Origin: Oryzomonas sp.
GTDB taxonomy: Bacteria > Desulfobacterota > Desulfuromonadia > Geobacterales > Pseudopelobacteraceae
Length of the DNA: 51,483 nt
Reading direction: 5' to 3'
NCBI GenBank assembly: GCA_031292255.1
Contig: JARLHN010000002.1
Coordinates: forward strand, 1-51,483
The first letter of the stretch is position 1. Each line of letters opens with the position of its first letter. The notes beneath the pieces are model-generated. The model ran no database searches, had not been told where the DNA came from, and saw only the letters and a list, made by a program, of their open reading frames with translations. This document shows positions 8,297 to 16,548 of the stretch, piece by piece. The position numbers and the translations under genes are program-made.

Positions 8297-9682
8297 TCAT
8301 TCGGAACCAGTGATGCCGTTTCCATAGACCTCCGGTTTTTCCCGGTCATAGCTGAAAGGACGATGGCATCCGGGAGCACAACTACCTCCGGTGGAGGTGA
8401 ATTTCAAGTTGAGTGGAATATCCCAGTCGCCGAATTTATAACCGTTCACGTTGATCAATTTTTCACCATTACTGGCATGGGGTTCATGGCAGATGCGGCA
8501 GGTGCGCCCCTTCTCGCTGACCACGTGCACATAATGGAGATTCCTCTTCCCATTACGGAATTTGGTATACAACGTCGTCTCCTTGAAGCGGAGCATATTC
8601 TTTTCATGGCAGGACAAGCACAGTTCGTAGGTGTTCTCCGTGTAGGGGGTATAGAGATCGGACGGATAATTCCCTCGCAGCAGGCGAAACCTGTCGTTTC
8701 CATGCGGGTCGTGGCATGCCTGGCATTGCCCCTTTGCAATGGGGCCATGAAGATATTTCTTTCCCGCGAGCTCCTTTTTGATGTTTTTCAGGGGCGGCTT
8801 GCCCAGGTTGTCGCGGCCATGGCATCCCAGACAGAGTCCCACGCCGTCGCTGGACAAAAGCTTGGCTTTCTTGGAAAAATGGACCGAATGGCATGACGTG
8901 CAGCCCCCTTCCTGTGTCAGCGGCTTATGGACAAGCTTGGCCTTGAGCTTCTTTTCCATCGTTTTATGACATCCCAGGCAGAGGTCGGGGCTCTTCTTAT
9001 AGAGCAGCTTTGCGTTGGGGGAGCTGTGCGGATTGTGGCAGGCCGTACATGGGCCGTTCTTCACCGGTGAGTGTATGAACGCAGCCTCCTTGAGCGGCTT
9101 GACGAAATCCACATGGCATTTGAGGCATGTCTCCCATACCGGACCATTGAGCAGTCCTTTGCGATTTGCTTCATGCGGGGCATGGCACTTGGTGCAGGTC
9201 CCGACGGCCACCGGCCCATGCTGATATTTCTGCGTGAATGCCGCGGATTCGTGACAACCAAAACAGAGTTCCGACTGGTTGCTGCCCACCCCCAACAGAA
9301 ACCGTTTGGCGCCGCCATGCGGTTTATGGCAATAGGCGCACTCGCCATCTTTTACGGGGGGGTGCATAACCTTCTTTTTGCCGAAACGATCGTGACACTG
9401 GTAGCACAACGCCTCATCCTTCGCCGTCAGAACGAAACTCTTACCTTCCTTCAGGGGATGGGCGGGGTTGGTCTGTTTATGGCACGCCTGGCAGTCCCCA
9501 TCCTTGACCGGTTCATGAAAGTTCTCCGTTCCCCCAACCCGGGAATGGCATTCAGCGGTCCGGCAGGAGACATCGGCAGCGTAAGCTCCGTGGGACATTG
9601 TCATTACCAGGATGAAAATAAACGGCATAACATTCATGAATACGGTCACCATCGGCGCAATTACATTCCCGTTTCTCGCCAA
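8297..9682 (-). CDS. Secreted multihaem c-type cytochrome (13 CxxCH plus CX4CH and CX3CH)
   Basis: 461 residues if translated from TTG 9682; ATG 9652 or 9637 are alternatives and no start has a convincing ribosome site. The signal peptide ends SHGAYA|AD. Thirteen CxxCH sites are visible (CQACH, CYQCH, CAYCH, CFGCH, CTKCH, CLKCH, CTACH, CLGCH, CTSCH, CLGCH, CQACH, CLSCH, CRICH). One CX4CH (CRTAECH) lies near the mature N-terminus and one CX3CH (CAPGCH) near the C-terminus. The repeating pattern (H.PvkdG.C.aCH.PH....LL....LC..CH) is the doubled-CxxCH domain. It is the first gene of the minus-strand electron-transfer cluster. A periplasmic or extracellular electron carrier is the likely role. 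Confidence 0.9.
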   Translation of the reverse strand: MARNGNVIAPMVTVFMNVMPFIFILVMTMSHGAYAADVSCRTAECHSRVGGTENFHEPVKDGDCQACHKQTNPAHPLKEGKSFVLTAKDEALCYQCHDRFGKKKVMHPPVKDGECAYCHKPHGGAKRFLLGVGSNQSELCFGCHESAAFTQKYQHGPVAVGTCTKCHAPHEANRKGLLNGPVWETCLKCHVDFVKPLKEAAFIHSPVKNGPCTACHNPHSSPNAKLLYKKSPDLCLGCHKTMEKKLKAKLVHKPLTQEGGCTSCHSVHFSKKAKLLSSDGVGLCLGCHGRDNLGKPPLKNIKKELAGKKYLHGPIAKGQCQACHDPHGNDRFRLLRGNYPSDLYTPYTENTYELCLSCHEKNMLRFKETTLYTKFRNGKRNLHYVHVVSEKGRTCRICHEPHASNGEKLINVNGYKFGDWDIPLNLKFTSTGGSCAPGCHRPFSYDREKPEVYGNGITGSE

Positions 9683-9829
9683 GTCCTAATTTTTACTATA
9701 AAAAGCGAATTATTAACAGCAGAATATTTCAGGAACCCCGCACCGGTGACATCAAGGGGGGGCGGCCCGGATGCAAAGTACACGCGCAAAGGCGCCGTCA
9801 TGAAAACCTGGGCGAGATCATAACGAGGA

Positions 9830-9872
9830 GCCGGCTCCCCGGCGTACATGACGAGTACGCCGGGCAGCCGGC
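9830..9872. promoter_or_regulatory. Strong hairpin in the leader of the cytochrome cluster
   Basis: The arms are GCCGGC-tcc-CCGGCGTAC, a seven-base loop, then GTACGCCGG-gca-GCCGGC: 15 perfect pairs with a symmetrical 3x3 internal loop. It has no T-run on either side, so it is not a standard intrinsic terminator. It lies about 150 bases upstream of the first cytochrome gene. Confidence 0.6.
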
Positions 9873-9948
9873 GACAAACCTGTTTCCATGTTGCAACCAA
9901 GTTGACACTAAAATCGACCGCCCACGGCCCTTCAGGCCCCAGAAGGTC

Positions 9949-9990
9949 CTCTTCCCCCTCCTGCTTCAGGAGCGGCCGGGGGTGGTAAGG
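9949..9990. repeat. Dispersed GC-rich repeat, half-copy
   Basis: CCTCCTGCTTCAGGAGCGGCCGGGGGTGGTA matches the CCTCCTCGTTTAGGAGGGGCCGGGGGTGGTA arm of the copies at 14810 and 17491. Confidence 0.65.
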
Positions 9991-10087
9991 TTTCAGCTTG
10001 AACGCACATTGTAATAAGTTTCCGGAAGGAAACTCATGAACTCAATGGATGAGTGCATCTATGGCATGTGTGAGACGGCACAGGTAG

Positions 10088-10804
10088 TCAGTAACTGCTG
10101 AAGGTGGTGGTTACACCCGGCGTCGGAAAATTCTGGAGAAGGCCGTTGTACCCCAGAATAATGCCGGACGAATTGATGATGTAGGTATCGATCTCGGACA
10201 GCGCGCCGTTATTGAACCAGGTAACCTGGAATTGTTCAGTGCCGCCCCCGTTGTCCGTCACACCCCAGGTACTTGTCCAGGAATTCCCGTTGCTGTAATG
10301 CAGCGCAAGGCCGCTCGTGACATTCTGAAACGTCAGGTTCGCCGGGTAGGAAAAATTGTTGACCGGTGTCGCGGAAAGACCGCTCGGCGTATAAAAAACC
10401 TTATAAAGGGTTTTGTCCGGATGGTAAAAATATTTGGCGACATACGTCAAGGTATATGTCACCGGTGCGGTATATCCGTAAAAGTAAGGGGACAATGCCG
10501 GGGTGTCGCCCATTTTATTCAAGGTGATCGTCAGCGTGGAGGTTTTCTCGATGGCGCTGGAGCCATTGCTGAAAATCACCGGTCCGTTTACGAAAGTTTG
10601 CGTGCTGCCGGTATATTTCAACCCGTTCGAGTCGCTCCCGGTGAAATTGATAAACGTCCCATAGCCCGTGCTGAGCGACGCAAACCTGGCCCGGTTGACG
10701 ATCCCGCCCTGGGCGGCGCCCTGGCCACTGCCGGTGCCGCCCTGACACGACGCCAGCACCGCCATTCCACAGGCAAGTACGACAAGTAGGTGCGTCAGCT
10801 TCAT
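10088..10804 (-). CDS. Lipoprotein of unknown function
   Basis: 238 residues from ATG 10804, which has an excellent ribosome site (AAGGAGGGTTA); a longer open frame upstream is an artefact over the neighbouring gene. The signal ends VLASC, a lipobox, followed by a Gly/Gln-rich linker (QGGTGSGQGAAQGG). The rest is Thr/Ser/Asn/Tyr-rich with likely beta strands, and I recognise no domain. It follows the Ig-like lipoprotein gene by 46 bases on the same strand, so the two may be co-transcribed. A surface-exposed role is inference. Confidence 0.75.
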   Translation of the reverse strand: MKLTHLLVVLACGMAVLASCQGGTGSGQGAAQGGIVNRARFASLSTGYGTFINFTGSDSNGLKYTGSTQTFVNGPVIFSNGSSAIEKTSTLTITLNKMGDTPALSPYFYGYTAPVTYTLTYVAKYFYHPDKTLYKVFYTPSGLSATPVNNFSYPANLTFQNVTSGLALHYSNGNSWTSTWGVTDNGGGTEQFQVTWFNNGALSEIDTYIINSSGIILGYNGLLQNFPTPGVTTTFSSY

Positions 10805-10850
10805 TAACCCTCCTTGCCGACTTGAGCCCATACTGGATTCAAAACCGGCA

Positions 10851-12911
10851 TCACTGGAAGGTGACGGTTGAGATGACAGAGATGGTGCCTGCAAGCGTTG
10901 CGCCGTTGGTATCCGTAACAGAAGCGCCCGTAATTGCAAAATCTCCGGAAACAGGGAGAGTAGTCCCGGAGGCTGGAATAGTAAAGGTGACCGTTGCAAA
11001 TTCTCCGGTCGTAATTCCGGCGGTGCTTGCCAGACCAAGCCTAACATCACCGACGGCATAATTTAAATTTTGTTCAAATAAAATACCGCTGGCGGTCCCT
11101 AATCCGGATGCAACGGCGGATGTCGGGGTAAGACCCTTGGTGGTCGTATAGGTAACATCAGCTTGAATAGATCCTATTTTTGTGCCGGAAGCAAGCGTTC
11201 CGGAGGTGAGTACCTTGACGATCGCCGTGGTCGGCCGGGTAAAGGCCGTAAAGTTGACCTGGGCCGTGCCGGTTGCGGTGACTCCGGAAGCGGTGGCGGA
11301 GGCGGTGACCGTTGCCGGGCCTGCCGTGGAACTTGTCAGGGTAATCTGGGCACTGCCAGTGTTGCCGGTTGTGGCCGGGGCGGTCCCCAATGTCCCGACC
11401 CCTGAATTGCCGATGGCGAGCGGCACGTTCAGAAGAGCTGTGCCTGCGTAATTCTTGACGGTGATGGTAAAGGTGATCGGGGTGACGCCGTCGGCTGGTG
11501 AGGACGTGCTGGAGGCGCTGACGGTAACCGTCGCCGGGGCAGCCGGATTAGGGGTGAATGCGACGGTAATCGGGTTGCTGGTGACCACGGGGCTGGTGCC
11601 GGCACTGGCGCTCAAAGTGATGTTGCCTGCCGTTGCGCTGGTCAGGGTGACGGTGGCATTGCCGTTGGCATCGGTTGTGGTCGGCGTACCCAACGTTCCG
11701 GTGCCGTGGACGATCGTGAAGGTCACTGGAGTGCCGACTGCCGGGGGACTGCCCGGTGTTACGTTGCTGGGCCCGCCGCCGACCACTCCGACATTGGCGG
11801 TCAGGGTCATTGTTTGACCGACCACAGCCGAAGAGGCCGAGCTCGAAAGCGTCACTGAACCGGGGTCATTGGGGTTCTTGACCACCGTCACCGAGGCGGC
11901 GGTCTTGGTTGAGACGGTAACTCCGGAAACGGTGGCGGTGGCGTTGACGGTTGTCGTCCCGATGGCGGAAGGGGTCAGGACCACGGTTGCATTGCCGTTG
12001 ACGTCCGTTGCGGTGAGGGTGCCGAGACTCCCGCTGCTGGCGGTGAAGGTTACTGTGGTGCCGCTCGCGACGGGAGTTCCGTCAAATTTAGTGACCTTGG
12101 CCGTGATGGTGATCGGCTGGCTGATGATCGCCGAATAGGTGGGCGAAGAGAAGGCAATGTTCACCGGAACATTTGTCAGTCCCGCCTGGATATTGGTATT
12201 GGACGCAAGGCTGCTGACAGCCGGGCTCCAGACGGTTGATACGTTACCGTTATTGTTCGTGATGGCGGTACTCAGTTGAGAAACACCGGCTGCAATTGTA
12301 ATTGGCGAACCGGAGTTATAGATGAGTTCGGAAAATGCCGCCAGAGCGAGGCTGTAATTGATTGTGTCCGGATTGGTGACCGCCGAGGCAGTCTTGAGAA
12401 TATTCGCCGGCAGAGTGGTGATGATGTTCGGAAGGAGAAAGGAAGTGCTCACTTGAGTGTTGTTGGCTGTGATGTTTGTAAACGTGGCGGTATTTGGATT
12501 ATACGATAGTTGGCAGGCAAGCTCCGTAAAGGGCGTTATGGCAAGGTTGTACGATCCCCCCGCCGTGATGACCGTCGCGGCACGCAACTTCGTGGTCCCC
12601 AGCGGTGTGGTGGCATTCGACGTTTCATCGGTATACGAGGCGCTCGAACCGGACATGGTCGCGAAAATGGCGCCGGTGTAGGAGCCGATATTGGCGGAAA
12701 ATTTGCCATCCGCCTGGGTTTGCGCTGTAGCTAGCGATATGCCTCTGTGTCCGGAGGTGGTCACGGCAAAGATGGCAACACTCGCACCTGTGATCGGCCC
12801 CTTCGATGCCACCCCGCTGATTGTCGTGCCTGTAAAAAAATCGCCGCTGCCGCAGCCATAGACAATAAATGACATGAATGCCAGGATGCTCCACAAGATC
12901 GTTTTTTTCAT
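10851..12911 (-). CDS. Lipoprotein with Ig-like (Big_1-type) domains and C-terminal cohesin-like domain
   Basis: A 686-residue protein with signal MKKTILWSILAFMSFIVYGC (lipobox). Residues about 30-95 (ISGVASKGPITGASVAIFAV...) look like a carboxypeptidase-regulatory-like beta fold. After an Ala/Asn-rich stretch come about three invasin-style Ig domains near residues 250-575, each with a G(T/S)LGT...T(D/G)NxGxAxxxLTS signature. The last 115 residues (TAIVKVLTSGTL...) resemble a cohesin: the GEFATVTFTIPASG and IGSIQADVTY segments are typical. The gene directly upstream ends with a dockerin, so the pair may bind each other. GGAGG lies 13 bases before the start. Base composition is repetitive but ordinary. 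The cohesin call is from pattern memory. Confidence 0.8.
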   Translation of the reverse strand: MKKTILWSILAFMSFIVYGCGSGDFFTGTTISGVASKGPITGASVAIFAVTTSGHRGISLATAQTQADGKFSANIGSYTGAIFATMSGSSASYTDETSNATTPLGTTKLRAATVITAGGSYNLAITPFTELACQLSYNPNTATFTNITANNTQVSTSFLLPNIITTLPANILKTASAVTNPDTINYSLALAAFSELIYNSGSPITIAAGVSQLSTAITNNNGNVSTVWSPAVSSLASNTNIQAGLTNVPVNIAFSSPTYSAIISQPITITAKVTKFDGTPVASGTTVTFTASSGSLGTLTATDVNGNATVVLTPSAIGTTTVNATATVSGVTVSTKTAASVTVVKNPNDPGSVTLSSSASSAVVGQTMTLTANVGVVGGGPSNVTPGSPPAVGTPVTFTIVHGTGTLGTPTTTDANGNATVTLTSATAGNITLSASAGTSPVVTSNPITVAFTPNPAAPATVTVSASSTSSPADGVTPITFTITVKNYAGTALLNVPLAIGNSGVGTLGTAPATTGNTGSAQITLTSSTAGPATVTASATASGVTATGTAQVNFTAFTRPTTAIVKVLTSGTLASGTKIGSIQADVTYTTTKGLTPTSAVASGLGTASGILFEQNLNYAVGDVRLGLASTAGITTGEFATVTFTIPASGTTLPVSGDFAITGASVTDTNGATLAGTISVISTVTFQ

Positions 12912-13042
12912 TATACGGTACCCGCCTCCGGAATTTATAACTGTATTGCTTTAACGTGAAGTATTCCCGGAAGGCATTCTTCCGGATGGTGAAGCTGCCA
13001 ATACAAAGCAAAGCGACATCTGAATTAACATTTAAATTCCCG

Positions 13043-13095
13043 ATTAGCGCTCATCTTCCGCCATATTGTTCCCCTCTTTGTTAAAGGGGGACTTG
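13043..13095. repeat. Single arm of the 144-base palindromic element
   Basis: ATTAGCGCTCATCTTCCGCC followed by CCCTCTTTGTTAAAGGGGGACTTGA matches one end of the element at 29715-29858. Only one arm is present, so this is a truncated copy. Confidence 0.7.
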
Positions 13096-13119
13096 AGACG
13101 TGGTGAAGGGCATCAGGAT

Positions 13120-14619
13120 CTACAGGCCGACCGCCTTGCGCAGTATCAGCAGGGCGTCAGTCGCGTTTATCTGCTTGTCGCCGTTCATGTCGCCGCGTTC
13201 AAGCGCCACTACGCTGGTCAGGTTCAAGGTGTTGATCCCCACTGCGTATTGAAGGCACAGAAGGGCGTCCACGGCCGAGACCTGGCCGTCGTTGTTCCAG
13301 TCCCCCAGCAGGGTGGTCAGACTGAAGGAGGCCACCTGGGTTGGTGTCGGACTCGCTGTTCCAAACGCGACGGATGTCCCGTTACCGAGTTGCCCGTCGC
13401 TGTTGTCCCCCCATGCCCAGACCGTGCCGTCGCTTTTCCAGGCGACCGTGAAAAACTCCCCTGCGGTGACGCCGGCCGCTCCGGTGAGCACGCTGCTTAT
13501 CGGGACATCGGAACTTGTCGTGTTGCCATTCCCCAACTGGCCAAGAGTGTTCACCCCCCATGTGGAGACGGCAGTACCGCCGAGGGCCGCGGAATGACCC
13601 GAGCCGCCCCCCAGCGCGGTCACGCCGGTCAGGCCGCTTAACGCTTCGGGCAGGGAACTGTCGGAAGATGTGCCTATCCCCAATTGTCCGGCAGCGTTTG
13701 CTCCCCAGGCCTCCACGGAGTTGTCGCTCTTGATGGCGAGTGAATGATAGCTTCCCGCCGCCACGGATGAAACTCCGCTCATGGCCGGCACCAACTGAGG
13801 CGTCGCTATCACCGGGGTTGTTGCAAAGATGCAACTGGAGCCGGTGCTTGAGGGGATATTGTCCCCCAACTGGCCGCAATTATCCAGCCCCCAGGCCCAG
13901 ACCGCATTGGTGCTGTCCACAGCCAGGGCATGGTGCTCCCCCGCCGCGATCCCCGTGATATTGGAAAGAGTGGTAATCTTCGTGGGAGTCACTTCAACGG
14001 TAAGTTGCCCGGATGTGGGCACGAGCTGACCGTTTTGAGTGTTTGTGTAGGTGTAGGCGGTTCCGTTGCCAAGTTGCCCAGAGTCATTGCGCCCCCAGGT
14101 CCAGACGTTTCCGCTGGTGTCAAGGGCCATGCTGAAACCGGTGCCGGCGGCAATGGCTTTGATGTTCGTAAGGTTTGTGACCTTTACCGGCACCTCTGTA
14201 AAGGCGATAGGGGCGCCGGTATTGGTATCGAGGACCGTATCCCCCAACTGGCCGTATGTGTTATATCCCCAGGCCCAGACCGTGCCGTCGCTCTTGAGTG
14301 CGAGGGAGTGTTCGTCTCCGGCCGCCACGGCAGTGAAGGTTCCCGTGAGCCCGGTCACCGCAACCGGTTTGGTACTGTTCTCAAGAGTTGATGAGGTACC
14401 TTGCCCCAACTGGTCATACGTATTATCGCCCCATGCCCAGACCGTGCCGTCGCTCCGCAGCGCCAGGGTATGGTAAGAACCTGCGGAGACCTGGGGCGTG
14501 GCTGCCTGCGCCGGGATGGCCATGAATGACATGAGGGAAATGCAGATGAAGATGCGGAGAAATGCGGCTGCTTTTTTCTGCTGCCCGGCGGAACGATGAC
14601 TGCCCATGCACAACACCAT
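13120..14619 (-). CDS. Secreted RCC1-repeat propeller with C-terminal dockerin
   Basis: A 499-residue protein starting at ATG 14619, nine bases after AAGGAG. A signal peptide ends IPAQA|AT. Seven RCC1 repeats follow, each with a (L/A)(K/R)SDGTVWAWGxNxxGQLG core, enough for a seven-bladed propeller. The last 65 residues form a type I dockerin: two calcium loops (GDWNNDGQVSAVDALLCLQ and GDMNGDKQINATDALLILR) joined by a linker. Its likely partner is the cohesin-like domain in the lipoprotein encoded next downstream, which would tether the propeller to the outer membrane. What the propeller binds is unknown. A good promoter lies upstream. Confidence 0.9.
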   Translation of the reverse strand: MVLCMGSHRSAGQQKKAAAFLRIFICISLMSFMAIPAQAATPQVSAGSYHTLALRSDGTVWAWGDNTYDQLGQGTSSTLENSTKPVAVTGLTGTFTAVAAGDEHSLALKSDGTVWAWGYNTYGQLGDTVLDTNTGAPIAFTEVPVKVTNLTNIKAIAAGTGFSMALDTSGNVWTWGRNDSGQLGNGTAYTYTNTQNGQLVPTSGQLTVEVTPTKITTLSNITGIAAGEHHALAVDSTNAVWAWGLDNCGQLGDNIPSSTGSSCIFATTPVIATPQLVPAMSGVSSVAAGSYHSLAIKSDNSVEAWGANAAGQLGIGTSSDSSLPEALSGLTGVTALGGGSGHSAALGGTAVSTWGVNTLGQLGNGNTTSSDVPISSVLTGAAGVTAGEFFTVAWKSDGTVWAWGDNSDGQLGNGTSVAFGTASPTPTQVASFSLTTLLGDWNNDGQVSAVDALLCLQYAVGINTLNLTSVVALERGDMNGDKQINATDALLILRKAVGL

Positions 14620-14670
14620 TCGATAAATCTCCTTTTTTGCGACAAAAAAGCCTGAAAACCCAGTTTTCTA

Positions 14671-14700
14671 ATTATGTTGAAATTATGATAATCCTGTCAA
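14671..14700 (-). promoter_or_regulatory. Sigma-70-type promoter for the RCC1-dockerin gene
   Basis: On the minus strand TTGACA (14700-14695), an 18-base spacer, then CATAAT (14676-14671). Transcription would start near 14664, giving a leader of about 45 bases. That leader contains GAAAACTGGGTTTTC followed by a T-rich stretch, a possible small attenuator hairpin. Confidence 0.6.
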
Positions 14701-14739
14701 GTAATATAAACTCGGGTGATCCGATTGGCGTCGCACATG

Positions 14740-14755
14740 GGTGACCCATATCACA
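14740..14755. promoter_or_regulatory. CRP/FNR-family-like palindrome
   Basis: On the minus strand TGTGATATGGGTCACC, close to the CRP consensus TGTGA-N6-TCACA. Its centre is about 83 bases upstream of the predicted start site of the RCC1-dockerin gene, a spacing used by CRP-type activators. Which regulator would bind is unknown. Confidence 0.4.
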
Positions 14756-14809
14756 TAACCTCCCATTTGGTTTCCATCTGGAAAGGAGGTGGAGGATCAG
14801 GGCATTTTC

Positions 14810-14942
14810 CTCCCCTCCTCGTTTAGGAGGGGCCGGGGGTGGTAGCCGTCCAGCCGCTATTCGACCACCCCCTGACCCCCTCCTTATCAAGGAGGGGGAA
14901 GAACCGGGCGCTTTTACTCCCCTCCTCGTTTAGGAGGGGGAA
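14810..14942. repeat. Compound GC-rich palindromic repeat
   Basis: Three hairpin cores in a row: CCCCTCCTCGTTTAGGAGGGG, then CCCCCTCCTTATCAAGGAGGGGG, then CCCCTCCTCGTTTAGGAGGGG. The first two are joined by GGGGGTGGTAG...CGACCACCCCC. The 17491-17581 copy has the same order without the third core. It lies just past the comM start-distal end, 15 bases from the comM stop. Confidence 0.8.
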
Positions 14943-14956
14943 AACTGTCCAAAACA

Positions 14957-16486
14957 CTACGACGCTTTCCTGTCCAGGCTGCGGTACTGGATCGCCTCGG
15001 CAATATGCTCTTCGCGGATATGCTCGCTCCCGCCCAGGTCGGCGATGGTCCGTGCGACCTTCAGGATGCGGTTGTAGGTACGGGCCGAGAAGCCGAGACG
15101 GTCGGTGACCAGTTCCAGCATGCGATTGCCGGCGGCGTCCAGTTCACAGTATTTTTTGATGAAGCGTGGCGGCATCTGGGCGTTGCAGTGGATCTTCGTT
15201 CCTCGGTAACGCTCAAGCTGCAACCCGCGGGAGTTCTCCACGCGGCGGGCGATCTCCAGGGAGCTCTCGGCCTCGCCCCGGTCGGACAGGTCGCGGTAGG
15301 TGACGGCCGGCACTTCGATGTGGATGTCGATCCGGTCCAGAAGCGGGCCGGAGATACGTGAGCGGTAGCGGTGGATGCCGATGGGGGAACAGACGCACGG
15401 ATGGGTGGGATCGGCAAGATAGCCGCAGGGACAAGGGTTCATGGCCGCCACCAGCATCATTCGTGAGGGATAGGTCAGGGTCAAAAGCGAGCGCGAGATG
15501 GTGACGCGGCCGTCCTCCAGCGGCTGGCGCAGCACTTCCAGGACGTTCTTCTTGAATTCGGGCAATTCGTCCAGGAAGAGGACGCCGTTATGGGCCAGGG
15601 AGACCTCGCCCGGCTTCGGCGTCGTGCCCCCGCCTATCAACCCCACGTCGGAAATGGTATGGTGGGGATTGCGGAACGGCCTTACGGCCATGAGCGCCCG
15701 GCCGTTTTCCAAAAGCCCGCTGATGCTGAAGACCTTGGTCGTTTCGATGGCCTCTTCGAACGACATGCGCGGCAAAATGGTCGGTATGCGCCGGGCCAGC
15801 ATGGTCTTGCCGGAACCGGGAGGGCCTATCATGAGGATGTTGTGCCCGCCGCTTGCAGCCACCTCCAGGGCGCGTTTGGCATGCTCCTGCCCCTTGACCT
15901 CGCTGAAGTCCTCGCCGTAGTCGCAGCCGTTGCTGAAAAGTTCCTGCAGATCGACCCGGAAGGGATCGATGCCCTCGCGGCCGCTCAAAAATTCCACCAC
16001 CTGGGAAAGGGTGGCGGCGCCGATGATGTCGATCCCTTCCACCACCGCGGCTTCGGGCGCGTTCTCCGCCGGCAGGATGATGCCCGCCAGCCCTGCCCGC
16101 TTGGCGGCAACGGCTATGGAGAGCGCCCCCCGCACCGCCTTGAGGCCGCCGTCCAGGGAGAGTTCGCCCACCAGGATGTAGTTACGCAGGCGGGTTTCCT
16201 TGAGCACGCCGGTAGCGGCCAGGATGCCGATGGAGATGGGGAGGTCGAAGGCCGCCCCTTCTTTCTTGATGTCGGCCGGCGCCAGGTTGGCGGTGATGCG
16301 CCGGGCAGGGAAGTCATAGCCCGAGTTCTTCAGGGCCGCCTTGACCCGGTCCTTGCTCTCCTTGACGGCGCCATCGGGCAGTCCTACCGTGGCAAAGGCA
16401 GGGAGGCCGGGGGCGAGATCCACCTCCACATCCACCAGGATGGCGTCGATTCCGATCAGTGCGCTGCTGAAGACCTTGGCAAGCAT
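14957..16486 (-). CDS. comM: ComM/YifB family Mg-chelatase-like AAA ATPase
   Basis: 509 residues, the usual length for the family. The N-terminal lobe (MLAKVFSSALIGIDAILVDVEVDL...GLPDGAVKESKDRVKAAL) is the ChlI-like domain specific to YifB/ComM. Walker A is GPPGSGKT near residue 220, the Walker B region is VLFLDELPEF, and the C-terminal Mg-chelatase domain (ARTYNRILKVARTIADL) is complete. In naturally competent bacteria ComM is a helicase promoting branch migration during transformation; whether that applies here is unknown. AAGGAG lies 12 bases before the ATG. It is transcribed on the same strand as the lipoprotein gene 62 bases upstream. Confidence 0.93.
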   Translation of the reverse strand: MLAKVFSSALIGIDAILVDVEVDLAPGLPAFATVGLPDGAVKESKDRVKAALKNSGYDFPARRITANLAPADIKKEGAAFDLPISIGILAATGVLKETRLRNYILVGELSLDGGLKAVRGALSIAVAAKRAGLAGIILPAENAPEAAVVEGIDIIGAATLSQVVEFLSGREGIDPFRVDLQELFSNGCDYGEDFSEVKGQEHAKRALEVAASGGHNILMIGPPGSGKTMLARRIPTILPRMSFEEAIETTKVFSISGLLENGRALMAVRPFRNPHHTISDVGLIGGGTTPKPGEVSLAHNGVLFLDELPEFKKNVLEVLRQPLEDGRVTISRSLLTLTYPSRMMLVAAMNPCPCGYLADPTHPCVCSPIGIHRYRSRISGPLLDRIDIHIEVPAVTYRDLSDRGEAESSLEIARRVENSRGLQLERYRGTKIHCNAQMPPRFIKKYCELDAAGNRMLELVTDRLGFSARTYNRILKVARTIADLGGSEHIREEHIAEAIQYRSLDRKAS

Positions 16487-16548
16487 GGGTCGTGAATATC
16501 TCCTTCCGTGCGGGTTCCGGAAACTGGAACCCGCCTGAAGTCTTCTTA

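Larger units (their letters stand above)
9683..10087. other. Intergenic region, leader of the cytochrome cluster
   Basis: These 405 bases have no supportable gene. They hold a strong two-part hairpin (9830-9872), a GC-rich repeat half-copy (9949-9990), and AT-rich sequence just before the cytochrome start (9690-9735). I looked for a c-di-GMP/cGAMP (GEMM) riboswitch core and did not see one. Confidence 0.5.
14620..14956. other. Intergenic region with promoter and repeats
   Basis: This 337-base gap lies between the comM gene end and the RCC1-dockerin gene start, both on the minus strand. It contains the RCC1 promoter, the CRP-like palindrome and the compound palindromic repeat at 14810-14942. 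No gene is supported. Confidence 0.6.

Noticed and set aside
9683-10087. Possible c-di-GMP/cGAMP (GEMM) riboswitch before the cytochrome cluster
   Set aside because: Such riboswitches precede cytochrome genes in this group, but I could not find the conserved core on either strand. A covariance-model search would decide.
10805-11059. N-terminal extension of the lipoprotein at 10088-10804
   Set aside because: It lies over the neighbouring Ig-like gene, and the internal ATG 10804 has an excellent ribosome site and signal peptide.
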